A stretch of 11,920 nucleotides of DNA from CAZELM01 sp964512995 (GTDB taxonomy: Bacteria > CSSED10-310): positions 1 through 11,920 of the forward strand of contig CAZELM010000077.1 of the NCBI GenBank assembly GCA_964512995.1, written 5' to 3'. Within the stretch, counting starts at the first letter, position 1, and each line of letters starts with the position of its first letter. Shown piece after piece: positions 1 to 6,663 of the stretch. The notes beneath the pieces are model-generated. The model was given only the letters and a program-made list of their open reading frames with translations, ran no database searches and was not told the origin of the DNA. Made by a program: the position numbers and the translations under genes.

Positions 1-215
1 GTGTTCAGGGCATTACAGGTCCAACTGGTCCGCAGGGAGCTATCGGGCCGCAAGGCATCCAGGGTATTCAGGGCTCCACTGGACCACAAGGTGTTCAGGG
101 CATTACAGGTCCAACTGGTCCACAGGGAGCTATCGGGCCGCAGGGCATCCAGGGTATTCAGGGTCCTGCCGGACCCCAAGGCGAACAGGGGATCCAAGGT
201 ATTCAAGGACCGACC
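1..215 (+). repeat. 90-bp tandem repeats encoding Gly-X-Y triplets
   Basis: Bases 1-90 and 91-180 are two direct copies of a 90-bp unit with about 8 differences, most of them in the last third. A diverged third copy starts at 181 and fades after ~215. Ninety bases equal 30 residues or ten collagen triplets, so gain or loss of a unit keeps the frame. The unit count upstream of the window is unknown. Confidence 0.85.
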
Positions 216-1403
216 GGGCCAGTGGCCGGCGTTGACCGCCAGTTAATATACAACGACAACGGCCAATCCGCTGGAGCGGAGCTTTATTACGATGACACAA
301 CCGGTCATCTGGGTATCAACACAACAACGCCAGGTCGGGCATTGCACGTCGCAGCGGATACGGATATCGCTCGTTTCGAAGACAACCTCAGCGGTGAGCT
401 TCTGGAAATCACCGGATACGGAACCGGTACCAAAATCGATTCCAGCCATGACCTGTATCTCCGAGCTGGACTCAGCGGCACACCCCATGTCACAGTAGCC
501 CCCAGTGGCAAAGTCGGCGTCGGGACACTGACACCTCAGTCCACACTCCATGTCACGGGTGGTGTTCAGATCGCGGACGATACCGATCCCTGCACTCCGG
601 ACAAGGCCGGCACGATCCGCTGGCACGATGACACGCTTCAGGTATGCAATGGCAACCAGTGGGCGGCTGTGTATACACCACCGCTCGGTACCCAGGCCAA
701 CCCGGGATTGAACTGCAAAGAGATCCTGGATAGTGGATATTCCGATGGAGACGGCCTCTACTGGCTGGACCCGGATGACACCGGTTCGATCGCTCCATTT
801 CAGGCATACTGTGACATGACTTACAATGGTGGCGGTTGGACATTGATCGGAAAAGGTCGGCAGGGATGGGGAGCCGGAAGCGGCGCATTCCCCAATGCCG
901 GAATCTCCACCTCGGATGAACTGGCGCTCAATCGGGATACAGCCACGGTAGCGGCTCTGAATTCCACGATTGTCGCAGCCCTGCTCAACAATACCAATTT
1001 GAACGCCCTGACGGATGGCATCCTCGTTCATCGCCACGAATGCAGCCATGACACCTATAAAATCGAACCCCAGGTCGCTCAGCCGTTCTTCTGGCGCGTA
1101 TTCTACAGCGAACGTCATAACAGCGGTTCCGGCAGTTCATATAATGCGTATTTCACCCGGCACAGCTACTATACGACCAGCATTATCGTCACCCGGAAAC
1201 TCAGCCCGATCGACGATACCGATGCCGGTTCCTATTCCCCGAATGACTGCTCCCGCTGCTTTACCGCAAACTGGAGTTCCCACAATGCCAATGGTGGCGG
1301 AACCGGATGGTCAGGCGGAAGCAATTGTGAAGGAAGCGGTTGTTATGAATACACCACAGAAACGCATGGAATCAACCGGGTATGGGTATTCGTCAGACAG
1401 TAG
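3..1403 (+). CDS. Collagen-like repeat protein with C-terminal fibrinogen-like domain (5' end missing)
   Basis: The reading frame is open from base 3 to a TAG at 1401-1403 and has no start in the window, so the N-terminus lies upstream; 466 residues are visible. Residues 1-73 are uninterrupted Gly-X-Y triplets (GITGPTGPQG, GIQGIQG), expected to form a collagen triple helix. Residues ~74-230 contain two short motifs (LGINTTTPGRALHV and VGVGTLTPQSTLHV) of the kind common in phage tail fibres and large bacterial surface proteins. Residues ~236-466 begin NCKEILDSG, continue with DGLYWLDP, PFQAYCDM and GGGWTLIG, and end with GINRVWVFVRQ. This is the pattern of fibrinogen C-terminal or intelectin-like lectin domains, and it is cysteine-rich as expected outside the cytoplasm. 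The likely role is an extracellular trimeric stalk with a binding head for glycans or a surface. Ligand and export route are not visible. A GTG at 222 is in frame but inside the protein, so it is not taken as the start. Confidence 0.85.
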   Translation, partial: VQGITGPTGPQGAIGPQGIQGIQGSTGPQGVQGITGPTGPQGAIGPQGIQGIQGPAGPQGEQGIQGIQGPTGPVAGVDRQLIYNDNGQSAGAELYYDDTTGHLGINTTTPGRALHVAADTDIARFEDNLSGELLEITGYGTGTKIDSSHDLYLRAGLSGTPHVTVAPSGKVGVGTLTPQSTLHVTGGVQIADDTDPCTPDKAGTIRWHDDTLQVCNGNQWAAVYTPPLGTQANPGLNCKEILDSGYSDGDGLYWLDPDDTGSIAPFQAYCDMTYNGGGWTLIGKGRQGWGAGSGAFPNAGISTSDELALNRDTATVAALNSTIVAALLNNTNLNALTDGILVHRHECSHDTYKIEPQVAQPFFWRVFYSERHNSGSGSSYNAYFTRHSYYTTSIIVTRKLSPIDDTDAGSYSPNDCSRCFTANWSSHNANGGGTGWSGGSNCEGSGCYEYTTETHGINRVWVFVRQ

Positions 1404-1826
1404 AAAGACACTCATCTGACAAAAAAAGGTGGGAAACTTTTTCCATCACCGACACTTACTTTTTCTTGTTTTATCAGTATGTGCACTATCGTGAGTGATG
1501 TCCAATGCGGGGGAAAAGGTTCAGTGGTTTTTGACCTCATCCACAATCCTTCTCCATGAACGGGAAGAGCAAATGTACCGGATCCTGAACTACCCTCTCC
1601 CAGCGGAATCGCCGGGAGAGGGTTTCCAGCAACCCCGCATGGGTCATCCATCAACATGGCCGAGGGAGTGAGTGGGACATACCCAATTCACTTATTCCAT
1701 GCCGGTATGACTGATTCACCGCTCCCGATCCAGACAACCCTTATCCTGGCAACGCTTCGCAATAACAGCGCAATGCCCCATGAACCGAGCATTCACGAAT
1801 CCACCCCCCTCGACGCTTCTTCAATC
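1404..1826. other. Non-coding region between the surface-protein gene and the proteasome-like cluster
   Basis: No convincing gene is seen here. Just after the stop there is only a weak A/T-rich stem (AAAAAG at 1423-1428 with CTTTTT at 1437-1442) that might act as a poor terminator. A strong hairpin lies at 1592-1623 and is listed separately. The open frame at 1656-1919 runs across the candidate promoter and ribosome binding site of the next gene, has no good ribosome binding site and has low-complexity composition, so it is not called. Confidence 0.6.
1592..1623. repeat. Intergenic hairpin with perfect 10-bp stem (REP-like)
   Basis: ACCCTCTCCC at 1592-1601 pairs perfectly with GGGAGAGGGT at 1614-1623 around a 12-base loop. 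No T-tract follows on either strand, so it is a poor match to an intrinsic terminator. The CCCTCT/AGAGGG core recurs in the hairpins at 11341-11356 and 11517-11532, which suggests a dispersed palindromic repeat family. That link is inference. Confidence 0.5.
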
Positions 1827-1856
1827 TGGACAAATCCATTCGCTCGTGATTATATT
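1827..1856 (+). promoter_or_regulatory. Candidate sigma70-like promoter of the 1907-5006 unit
   Basis: TGGACA at 1827-1832 (5 of 6 to TTGACA) and TATATT at 1851-1856 (5 of 6 to TATAAT) are 18 bases apart. The expected transcript start is near 1863, about 44 bases before the ATG. The sites were found by eye only. Confidence 0.4.
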
Positions 1857-1861
1857 TGGCC

Positions 1862-1888
1862 GCTTCACCCTGTTATCCGGGTGAAAGC
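1862..1888 (+). promoter_or_regulatory. 5'-UTR hairpin directly upstream of the ribosome binding site
   Basis: TTCACCC at 1864-1870 pairs with GGGTGAA at 1879-1885 (loop TGTTATCC). The stem extends by two G-C pairs (1862-1863 with 1887-1888) across a single bulged A. It begins almost at the predicted transcript start and ends three bases before AGGAGG at 1892-1897. It could stabilise the 5' end, control translation, or be an operator dyad. Confidence 0.4.
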
Positions 1889-1906
1889 CAAAGGAGGAGT
1901 ATCACT

Positions 1907-3016
1907 ATGGCGATTGTGACGTCATTTCGTTTTACCGAAAAAAGCGGCGCGATATGTATTGATCAGGAGTCATGGCATATCTGGCGTCGGAAAAACTGGT
2001 TTTCGGATCATCTGTTTGTTTTGGTACCGGAACCATTGGCGGATAAATTCAACATTGAACTGGTCTATGGTGGTATTGGTCATCCGGCCTTTCACCTCGA
2101 AACCGCCCGGATCGCACAGAAAAAAATCGCGGAATATCTCGCCAATCCCAACCTCGATCAGGATACGATCACAGTGGAGCGGCTCGGGAAATGCGTATTG
2201 GAGGCATTCCGGGAGGTCCACCTGCGCCGGATCAATGACAAACTGACCTATCTGTATGGATTCAATCTCGACGAATTCAATGCCTGCCGGATGCACCGGG
2301 ATGGTCAGTCCTTCGATATCAGACAAAAAGAAGTGATCCAGCGCGCAAAACGGATCGTCCAAAATGATGAACTTGTGGGGTACAGCCCATTATCTCCCGC
2401 TGTCGAAGCCTGCCTCATCGGCGTGGATCCAAAGTATGGATTTTCCGCATTTGCACTGAAAGAGAAAGACGGTGTTCTCGGATTCCAATCCTGCTGGTTT
2501 GAATCATTGGGACAGGGTCGCGATGGCGCAACCATCCGGTTCGCAAAACTTCTGAATAACCGATTTCTCGATTCCAGGCGAACCGGCGAGGGATTCCCTG
2601 ATGGAATGTTCCATCTGCTGGACGCGATCAGCGAATCAATGGACCATTATGGGCAGAACGGTGGTTTTGTGCGTATGATCATGATCGATGCCGATGCTGC
2701 GACGCGGTCGGAACGCATCCGGGATATCCGGGACGATCGGGCTCGATTGTGTGTGGAGATCATCCGAACATATCGTGCGGGTATGGTCCCGAAAGAAACG
2801 GCGCTCCGGTTGCTTTCCGATGCGATCCTGGAAAAGCAGCCACTGGAACAGCTCGAACGCCAGTTGTTTAACTCCGTGGATGATATAAATTTGCTCGGAA
2901 AGCTTCTTCGGGGATACAAAATCGAAGAACCGGGATTGCCGTCCCATGGTCCTGAAACCCAATTGTTCTCCATACAAACCGCTTCATCGGTATCATTTTC
3001 GGGAGGTGCAGAATGA
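1907..3016 (+). CDS. Proteasome/HslV-like fold protein, paralogue A (probably non-catalytic subunit)
   Basis: 369 residues. The ATG at 1907 is chosen because AGGAGG (1892-1897) precedes it at good spacing; an in-frame start at 1856 would begin inside the promoter. The layout resembles the beta-subunit/HslV fold: an N-terminal strand pair (SGAICID, 13-19), a strand and helix at 51-80 (ELVYGGIGHPAF), a helical insertion ~85-160, strands at 167-185 (EACLIGVDPKYGFSAFAL), the glycine turn SLGQGRD (200-206), a helix at 232-248 (DGMFHLLDAISESMDHY) and a strand at 254-261. A helical extension ends in LLRGY (333-337). It aligns along its whole length with the next gene. Residue 2 is Ala, not Thr, and the equivalent of the catalytic Lys appears to be His35, so it is probably structural or alpha-like. 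There is no signal peptide, so it should be cytoplasmic. Fold assignment is inference from pattern; no closely named family was recognised. Confidence 0.55.
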   Translation: MAIVTSFRFTEKSGAICIDQESWHIWRRKNWFSDHLFVLVPEPLADKFNIELVYGGIGHPAFHLETARIAQKKIAEYLANPNLDQDTITVERLGKCVLEAFREVHLRRINDKLTYLYGFNLDEFNACRMHRDGQSFDIRQKEVIQRAKRIVQNDELVGYSPLSPAVEACLIGVDPKYGFSAFALKEKDGVLGFQSCWFESLGQGRDGATIRFAKLLNNRFLDSRRTGEGFPDGMFHLLDAISESMDHYGQNGGFVRMIMIDADAATRSERIRDIRDDRARLCVEIIRTYRAGMVPKETALRLLSDAILEKQPLEQLERQLFNSVDDINLLGKLLRGYKIEEPGLPSHGPETQLFSIQTASSVSFSGGAE

Positions 3017-4062
3017 CATCCATCAATGCGATACGGTTTGATTCCCATTCCGGAGCGATGGTGTGTGATGAACAGCGTCACTGGAATGTGGAGCGGATGA
3101 AAATTTATGCCGCAGATAAAGTCCGGTCGGTAGTGCCTTCAGACATTCGCGAACGATATCATCTGGCTGCTGCCTATGGAAATACCGGAACATCAGCCAT
3201 CGGGGATGAACTCCGTATGACCATCTGCCGGGAGGTGGAAAATCTCTATCGCGCCAAATGTCTCGAACTGGGTGGAGCACCTTCGGAATTTTTAACGGTG
3301 GAGGGGGTTGCCCGGCTCGCATGGCGTGTCATCTGCCGGATGAAGCACCGCCATATCGATGACGCGCTGCTTCAAAAATACGGATTCACCACATCCGAGT
3401 TCATTCAGGAGCAGTATACGCGGAATGGGTCCGTCTACTCCATAAAAAATGAACCGGTCATCCAGGATGCATTGGAAAATATTGCTGGTGATCCAGGCAA
3501 CAACAGAGCGGATGCGGTATTTGGCAATGGTGGTATTATCGCTGGCTTTGATCGGGAAAATGGATTTCAGATCTACAGCTTCTCGATGAAAGAAGGTTTC
3601 ATGGAACCGGTGGAGTCGGGATATGTGGCACTGGGTTCCGGTGGAGACACGACGAATTTTGTATTGCCGCGGTTTTTTAACCAGGCTGGAGTGGAAGGCC
3701 GAATCCATGGAGTCAATCCGGTGGAGGGTGTCTGTGCGGTTTTGGATGCTGTGAATATGGCCACCGAACATAATCTGGGAGTCGGAGGTTATTATAACAT
3801 CATCCTGTTTGACCTCCAGAATACCGGAGGAACTGGAATCTACCGGGAGATAAACGACCATCGATCCCGGTTATCGTGTGAAGCGATCCGGTCTGTGCGT
3901 GCCGGATATATTACGCAGGAACATTGCCGGACAATTATATCCGGGCTTCTCTTCGAGCAGAAGGATGCCGACTGGGGTGAAGAATATCTTTGGAGTGTAT
4001 CGAAGGATTCGTATGGAATGCTTCGGTTGCTTCGCGGTTATCCCGTTGTTTACGGAGAATAA
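3013..4062 (+). CDS. Proteasome/HslV-like fold protein, paralogue B (candidate catalytic subunit)
   Basis: 349 residues. The start overlaps the previous stop in an ATGA (3013-3016) and is preceded by GGGAGGT at 3001-3007, so translation is probably coupled. After Met removal the chain would begin with Thr2, the type of N-terminal nucleophile used by HslV and beta subunits. Asp19 and Lys36 (mature 18 and 35) sit close to the family's Asp17 and Lys33. Downstream are YHLAAAYGNTGT (49-60), a helical insertion (~80-165), GGIIAGFDRENGFQIYSFS (173-191), the turn VALGSGGDTTN (205-215), the helix PVEGVCAVLDAVNMA (236-250) and the strand YYNIILFD (260-267). These follow the strand and helix order of the proteasome beta fold. 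A C-terminal helical extension (~282-343) shares RSRLSCEAIRSVRAG and LLRGY with paralogue A. It is longer than HslV (about 175 residues). Threonine-peptidase activity is predicted, not shown. Confidence 0.6.
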   Translation: MTSINAIRFDSHSGAMVCDEQRHWNVERMKIYAADKVRSVVPSDIRERYHLAAAYGNTGTSAIGDELRMTICREVENLYRAKCLELGGAPSEFLTVEGVARLAWRVICRMKHRHIDDALLQKYGFTTSEFIQEQYTRNGSVYSIKNEPVIQDALENIAGDPGNNRADAVFGNGGIIAGFDRENGFQIYSFSMKEGFMEPVESGYVALGSGGDTTNFVLPRFFNQAGVEGRIHGVNPVEGVCAVLDAVNMATEHNLGVGGYYNIILFDLQNTGGTGIYREINDHRSRLSCEAIRSVRAGYITQEHCRTIISGLLFEQKDADWGEEYLWSVSKDSYGMLRLLRGYPVVYGE

Positions 4063-5006
4063 TGTCGTCGAGACCCGCTGTTGATTGGCGATTGCCCCTG
4101 GCATTGATCTTCGTGCAAGTCACGTTTGGTGGATTTCATGTCATTGGAAAGTTTGTCCTGGGTCAGCTCCATCCGTTCGCAGTCGCGGGAGTCCGTGTCG
4201 CGGCGGCAACGCCGCTGCTGATGCTGATCGCCTGGCTGATCGACAGAAAGCTCCCTAAAATCAAAGATATTCCACTGCTGATTCTTTTGGGGAGTCTGGG
4301 GGTGTTCGCCAACCAATTCTTTTATATCCTTGGATTAAAATATACATCCGCCACGCATACCGGAATTCTGATGCCCACTATTCCCGTATTTGCGGCGGCA
4401 GCGGCTGTATTTTTCAAGGTGGAGTCTCTGGATCGGAACAAAATGCTGGGAGTGGCTTGTACGGTTGCCGGCTCTCTGGTTATGATGGATTTCCAGCATG
4501 TTTCGATCGCTCAAAACATGTTCTTGGGGAATATGCTCCTTCTGATCAATTGCATGAGTTTCGCGTTGTATCTCGTACTGCAGAAACCACTGCTCAAACG
4601 ATTGCCCCCACTGACCGTCACAGCGTGGTCATTTCTGTTCGGCGGTTCGATGACGATCTGCATCACTGGCCGCCGCATCGTTGAACTCCTATCCGCTGAT
4701 CTGTCTCCGGCCATCATCTGGAGTCTGGTGTATGTGGTGATGATTGCGACTGTTCTCAACTACTTTCTGAATTCCTGGGCAGTCGGCCGCTCATCACCAT
4801 CCATGGTATCAGCCTTCATCACGCTCCAGCCGGTTTCCACTGCGGTTCTGGCAATGTTCATTCTGGGAGAAAACCCGGGATATCGGGAAGGACTGGGATT
4901 TCTGATCATTATCTGCGGATTGTTTCTGGTTGGGATACGGCAGCGGGTTTCTGAGCTGACACCGGTTTCTTTGGCCCCTGCCATCGATGAATGCTCACAC
5001 AATTAA
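4062..5006 (+). CDS. EamA/DMT-family transporter
   Basis: 314 residues with about ten hydrophobic segments arranged as two EamA repeats (~13-142 and ~153-292). Each repeat has the family signature near its end: GLKYTSATHTGILMPTIPVF (91-110), and SWAVGRSSPSMVSAF (238-252) followed by LQPVSTAVLAMFILGE (255-270). Members of the drug/metabolite transporter superfamily move small metabolites, often as exporters of amino acids or related compounds; the substrate cannot be read from sequence. The ATG at 4062 overlaps the previous TAA by one base (TAATG), with GGAGA at 4054-4058 just upstream. An in-frame ATG at 3990 would overlap gene B by more than 70 bases and is less likely. It is co-transcribed with the two proteasome-like genes and is followed at once by a terminator. 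Confidence 0.9.
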   Translation: MSSRPAVDWRLPLALIFVQVTFGGFHVIGKFVLGQLHPFAVAGVRVAAATPLLMLIAWLIDRKLPKIKDIPLLILLGSLGVFANQFFYILGLKYTSATHTGILMPTIPVFAAAAAVFFKVESLDRNKMLGVACTVAGSLVMMDFQHVSIAQNMFLGNMLLLINCMSFALYLVLQKPLLKRLPPLTVTAWSFLFGGSMTICITGRRIVELLSADLSPAIIWSLVYVVMIATVLNYFLNSWAVGRSSPSMVSAFITLQPVSTAVLAMFILGENPGYREGLGFLIIICGLFLVGIRQRVSELTPVSLAPAIDECSHN

Positions 5007-5009
5007 AAA

Positions 5010-5046
5010 AGCGTTTTTCCTGAAACAGGAAAAACGCTCGATTTTT
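5010..5046. terminator. Bidirectional intrinsic terminator between convergent units
   Basis: A perfect 13-bp stem, AGCGTTTTTCCTG (5010-5022) with CAGGAAAAACGCT (5026-5038), closes on a 3-base loop. On the + strand a T5 run follows at 5042-5046. On the - strand the stem is followed directly by T6 (complement of A5005-5010). It therefore ends both the transporter unit and the nqr-ferredoxin unit. Confidence 0.92.
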
Positions 5047-5067
5047 AAATAAAAATTCCGATCGATG

Positions 5068-5101
5068 TGTTCAGATGGATGATCTATCATTCATCCGAAC
5101 A
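5068..5101 (-). other. Hairpin in the 3' UTR of the ferredoxin transcript
   Basis: TGTTCAGATG (5068-5077) faces CATCCGAACA (5092-5101). Read on the - strand the ten positions all pair, one as G-U. It lies 11 bases beyond the ferredoxin stop and before the main terminator. There is no T-tract, so it may protect the RNA 3' end rather than terminate. Confidence 0.35.
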
Positions 5102-5112
5102 TCAGTCATCTG

Positions 5113-5286
5113 TTATTCTTCGGGGATCGGTGCTTCTACCGGGCACACTTCGGCACAATTACCGCAATCAGTGCATTTATCCGGATCGATCACAAAAATA
5201 TAATCTCCGGAGGTAATCGCTTCCGTTGGGCATTCCGGTTCACAGGCACCACAAGCAATGCATTTTTCAGTAATTCTATAAGCCAT
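5113..5286 (-). CDS. 2[4Fe-4S] ferredoxin, 57 residues
   Basis: A short gene starting MAYRITEKC and ending EAPIPEE. It has two perfect CxxCxxCxxxCP cluster motifs, Cys9/12/15/19 and Cys38/41/44/48, the hallmark of clostridial-type bacterial ferredoxins of 55-60 residues that carry low-potential electrons in the cytoplasm. Each Cys quartet is expected to bind one cluster, with the fourth Cys of each motif serving the other cluster. AGGAG at 5293-5297, six bases before the ATG, supports the start. It lies 78 bases downstream of nqrF in the same direction and may be read through from it, but it has a candidate promoter of its own at 5322-5350. The position suggests a redox partner of the Na+-NQR or of another flavoenzyme; that link is inference. 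Confidence 0.95.
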   Translation of the reverse strand: MAYRITEKCIACGACEPECPTEAITSGDYIFVIDPDKCTDCGNCAEVCPVEAPIPEE

Positions 5287-5321
5287 AATCTGCTCCTTTC
5301 AGGTTAATAGAAACTCTGGTA

Positions 5322-5353
5322 AATATTGTCTTGAAATCATCAGATGTCAAGAC
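5322..5353 (-). promoter_or_regulatory. Candidate ferredoxin promoter overlapped by a dyad
   Basis: On the - strand a consensus -35 TTGACA (5350-5345) is followed after 17 bases by AATATT (5327-5322; 4 of 6 to TATAAT). A perfect 7-bp inverted repeat, GTCTTGA (5353-5347 read on the - strand) and TCAAGAC (5334-5328), covers the -35 and the spacer. It could be an operator, or the hairpin could weakly attenuate nqr read-through. Found by eye. Confidence 0.4.
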
Positions 5354-5364
5354 ATTTTATTTAT

Positions 5365-6603
5365 TTAAATCCCGAAATCATCGAAGTAAATCTGTTCTTT
5401 TTCCACTCCGATGTGATACAGCATATTCTGAACTGCGCTGTTCATCACCGGAGGCCCGCACATATAATATTCGATTTCCGTCGGATCGTCATGATGTTTG
5501 AGATAGTGGTCGAACACAACCTGATGAATGAAGCCGGTGAAACCTTTCCAGTGATCTTCTGGCAGGGGTTCGGAGAGCGCCACATGGAACCTGAAATTGG
5601 AAAACGTTCTGGCCAGCTCTTCGAACTCGTCCTGGTAAAACATTTCACGAAGCGATCGCGCTCCGTACCAATAGCTGATGATGCGATGGCTTTTCAATGT
5701 TTTGAGAAGATGAAAAAGATGGCTTCGCAGGGGAGCCATACCAGCTCCTCCCCCGATGTATACCATTTCCTTTTCAGTCTCCTGTATGAAAAATTCACCA
5801 TAGGGTCCGCTGATGTCAACCTGGTCTCCGGGTTTCAGATTGAAAATGTAGGACGACGCGATGCCGGGCGGGACATCGGGTTTATTGAATGGTGGAGATG
5901 CGATTCGCACATTGAGCATGACGATATTGGATTCGGCGGGATAGCTGGCCATGGAGTAGGCTCGGGTGACGGATTCATCGGATTGTGCGGTGAAGCGCCA
6001 CATATTGTATTTATCCCATTCGGATGTGAATTTATCATCGATATCGAAACTGCGGTAAGAAAGGCCAGTATAGGGTGGGATTTCGATCTGGATGTATCCA
6101 CCCGGTTTAAAATCCAGGTGCATCCCCTGCGGCAACTCCAGAACCAGCTCTTTGATGAAGCTGGCGACGTTTCGATTGGAGTGGACCTGGCATCGGTATT
6201 TCTGGATGCTGAAGATCTCTTCCGGAACCAGGATCCGCATGTCCTGTCTGACTTTGACCTGGCAGGCCAGGCGCCAGTGGTCTTTGACCTGCTTCAGACT
6301 CAGATGCGTCCGTTCTGTGGGAAGCACATCGCCTCCGCCTTCGAGAATCCGGCATCGGCATACGCCACAGGTTCCGCCTCCACCGCATGCGGAGGGGAGA
6401 TAGATTTTCTGGGAGGTCAATGTCTGAAGCAATGTTTTTCCACTCGACACTGTGATCGATTTGCTCTCATCATCATTGATGGTGATAACGGCATCGCCTT
6501 TCTGAACCAGTTTGGATTCCGCTCCCAATAATATAAAAATCAGGGTCAGTATGATTCCTGTAAACAACAAGATGCTCAATCCCACTAATAGTAGAATACC
6601 CAC
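5365..6603 (-). CDS. nqrF: Na+-translocating NADH:quinone reductase subunit F
   Basis: 412 residues, close to the usual ~407. It is the NADH dehydrogenase subunit that passes electrons from NADH through FAD and a [2Fe-2S] centre into the complex. An N-terminal membrane helix (2-26) is followed by a plant-type ferredoxin domain with Cys73, Cys79, Cys82 (ACGGGGTCGVC) and Cys114 (RLACQ). Next come the FAD-binding motif RAYS (214-217), GPYGEFF (267-272), the NADH-binding GGGAGMAP (284-291) and MCGPP (381-385), and the typical end FDDFG. The start is a GTG at 6603 with AGGG seven bases upstream; an ATG four bases before it is out of frame. It is last of the six nqr genes, 60 bases after nqrE. A 395-codon open frame on the opposite strand is only its shadow. 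Confidence 0.97.
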   Translation of the reverse strand: MGILLLVGLSILLFTGIILTLIFILLGAESKLVQKGDAVITINDDESKSITVSSGKTLLQTLTSQKIYLPSACGGGGTCGVCRCRILEGGGDVLPTERTHLSLKQVKDHWRLACQVKVRQDMRILVPEEIFSIQKYRCQVHSNRNVASFIKELVLELPQGMHLDFKPGGYIQIEIPPYTGLSYRSFDIDDKFTSEWDKYNMWRFTAQSDESVTRAYSMASYPAESNIVMLNVRIASPPFNKPDVPPGIASSYIFNLKPGDQVDISGPYGEFFIQETEKEMVYIGGGAGMAPLRSHLFHLLKTLKSHRIISYWYGARSLREMFYQDEFEELARTFSNFRFHVALSEPLPEDHWKGFTGFIHQVVFDHYLKHHDDPTEIEYYMCGPPVMNSAVQNMLYHIGVEKEQIYFDDFGI

Positions 6604-6663
6604 GTCATGGCCCTTTCACTGTAACAATGATCATGCAACTGAATCATCATGGATTTCATCGCG

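Noticed and set aside
1..246. + strand frame beginning GTG at base 1
   Set aside because: It is an out-of-phase reading of the Gly-X-Y repeats; the frame from base 3 gives perfect collagen triplets and continues into the fibrinogen-like domain.
243..1118. 291-codon open frame on the - strand
   Set aside because: It is antisense to the collagen/fibrinogen-like gene, with no ribosome binding site or recognisable domain.
1423..1442. Intrinsic terminator after the fibrinogen-like gene
   Set aside because: The stem is only six A/T-rich pairs with an 8-base loop, too weak to call.
1656..1919. 87-codon open frame before gene A
   Set aside because: It runs through the candidate promoter, leader hairpin and ribosome binding site of gene A and has no good ribosome binding site of its own.
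5344..6531. 395-codon open frame on the + strand
   Set aside because: It lies wholly antisense to nqrF, whose motifs are all intact; the product has no recognisable domain and the frame is a shadow.
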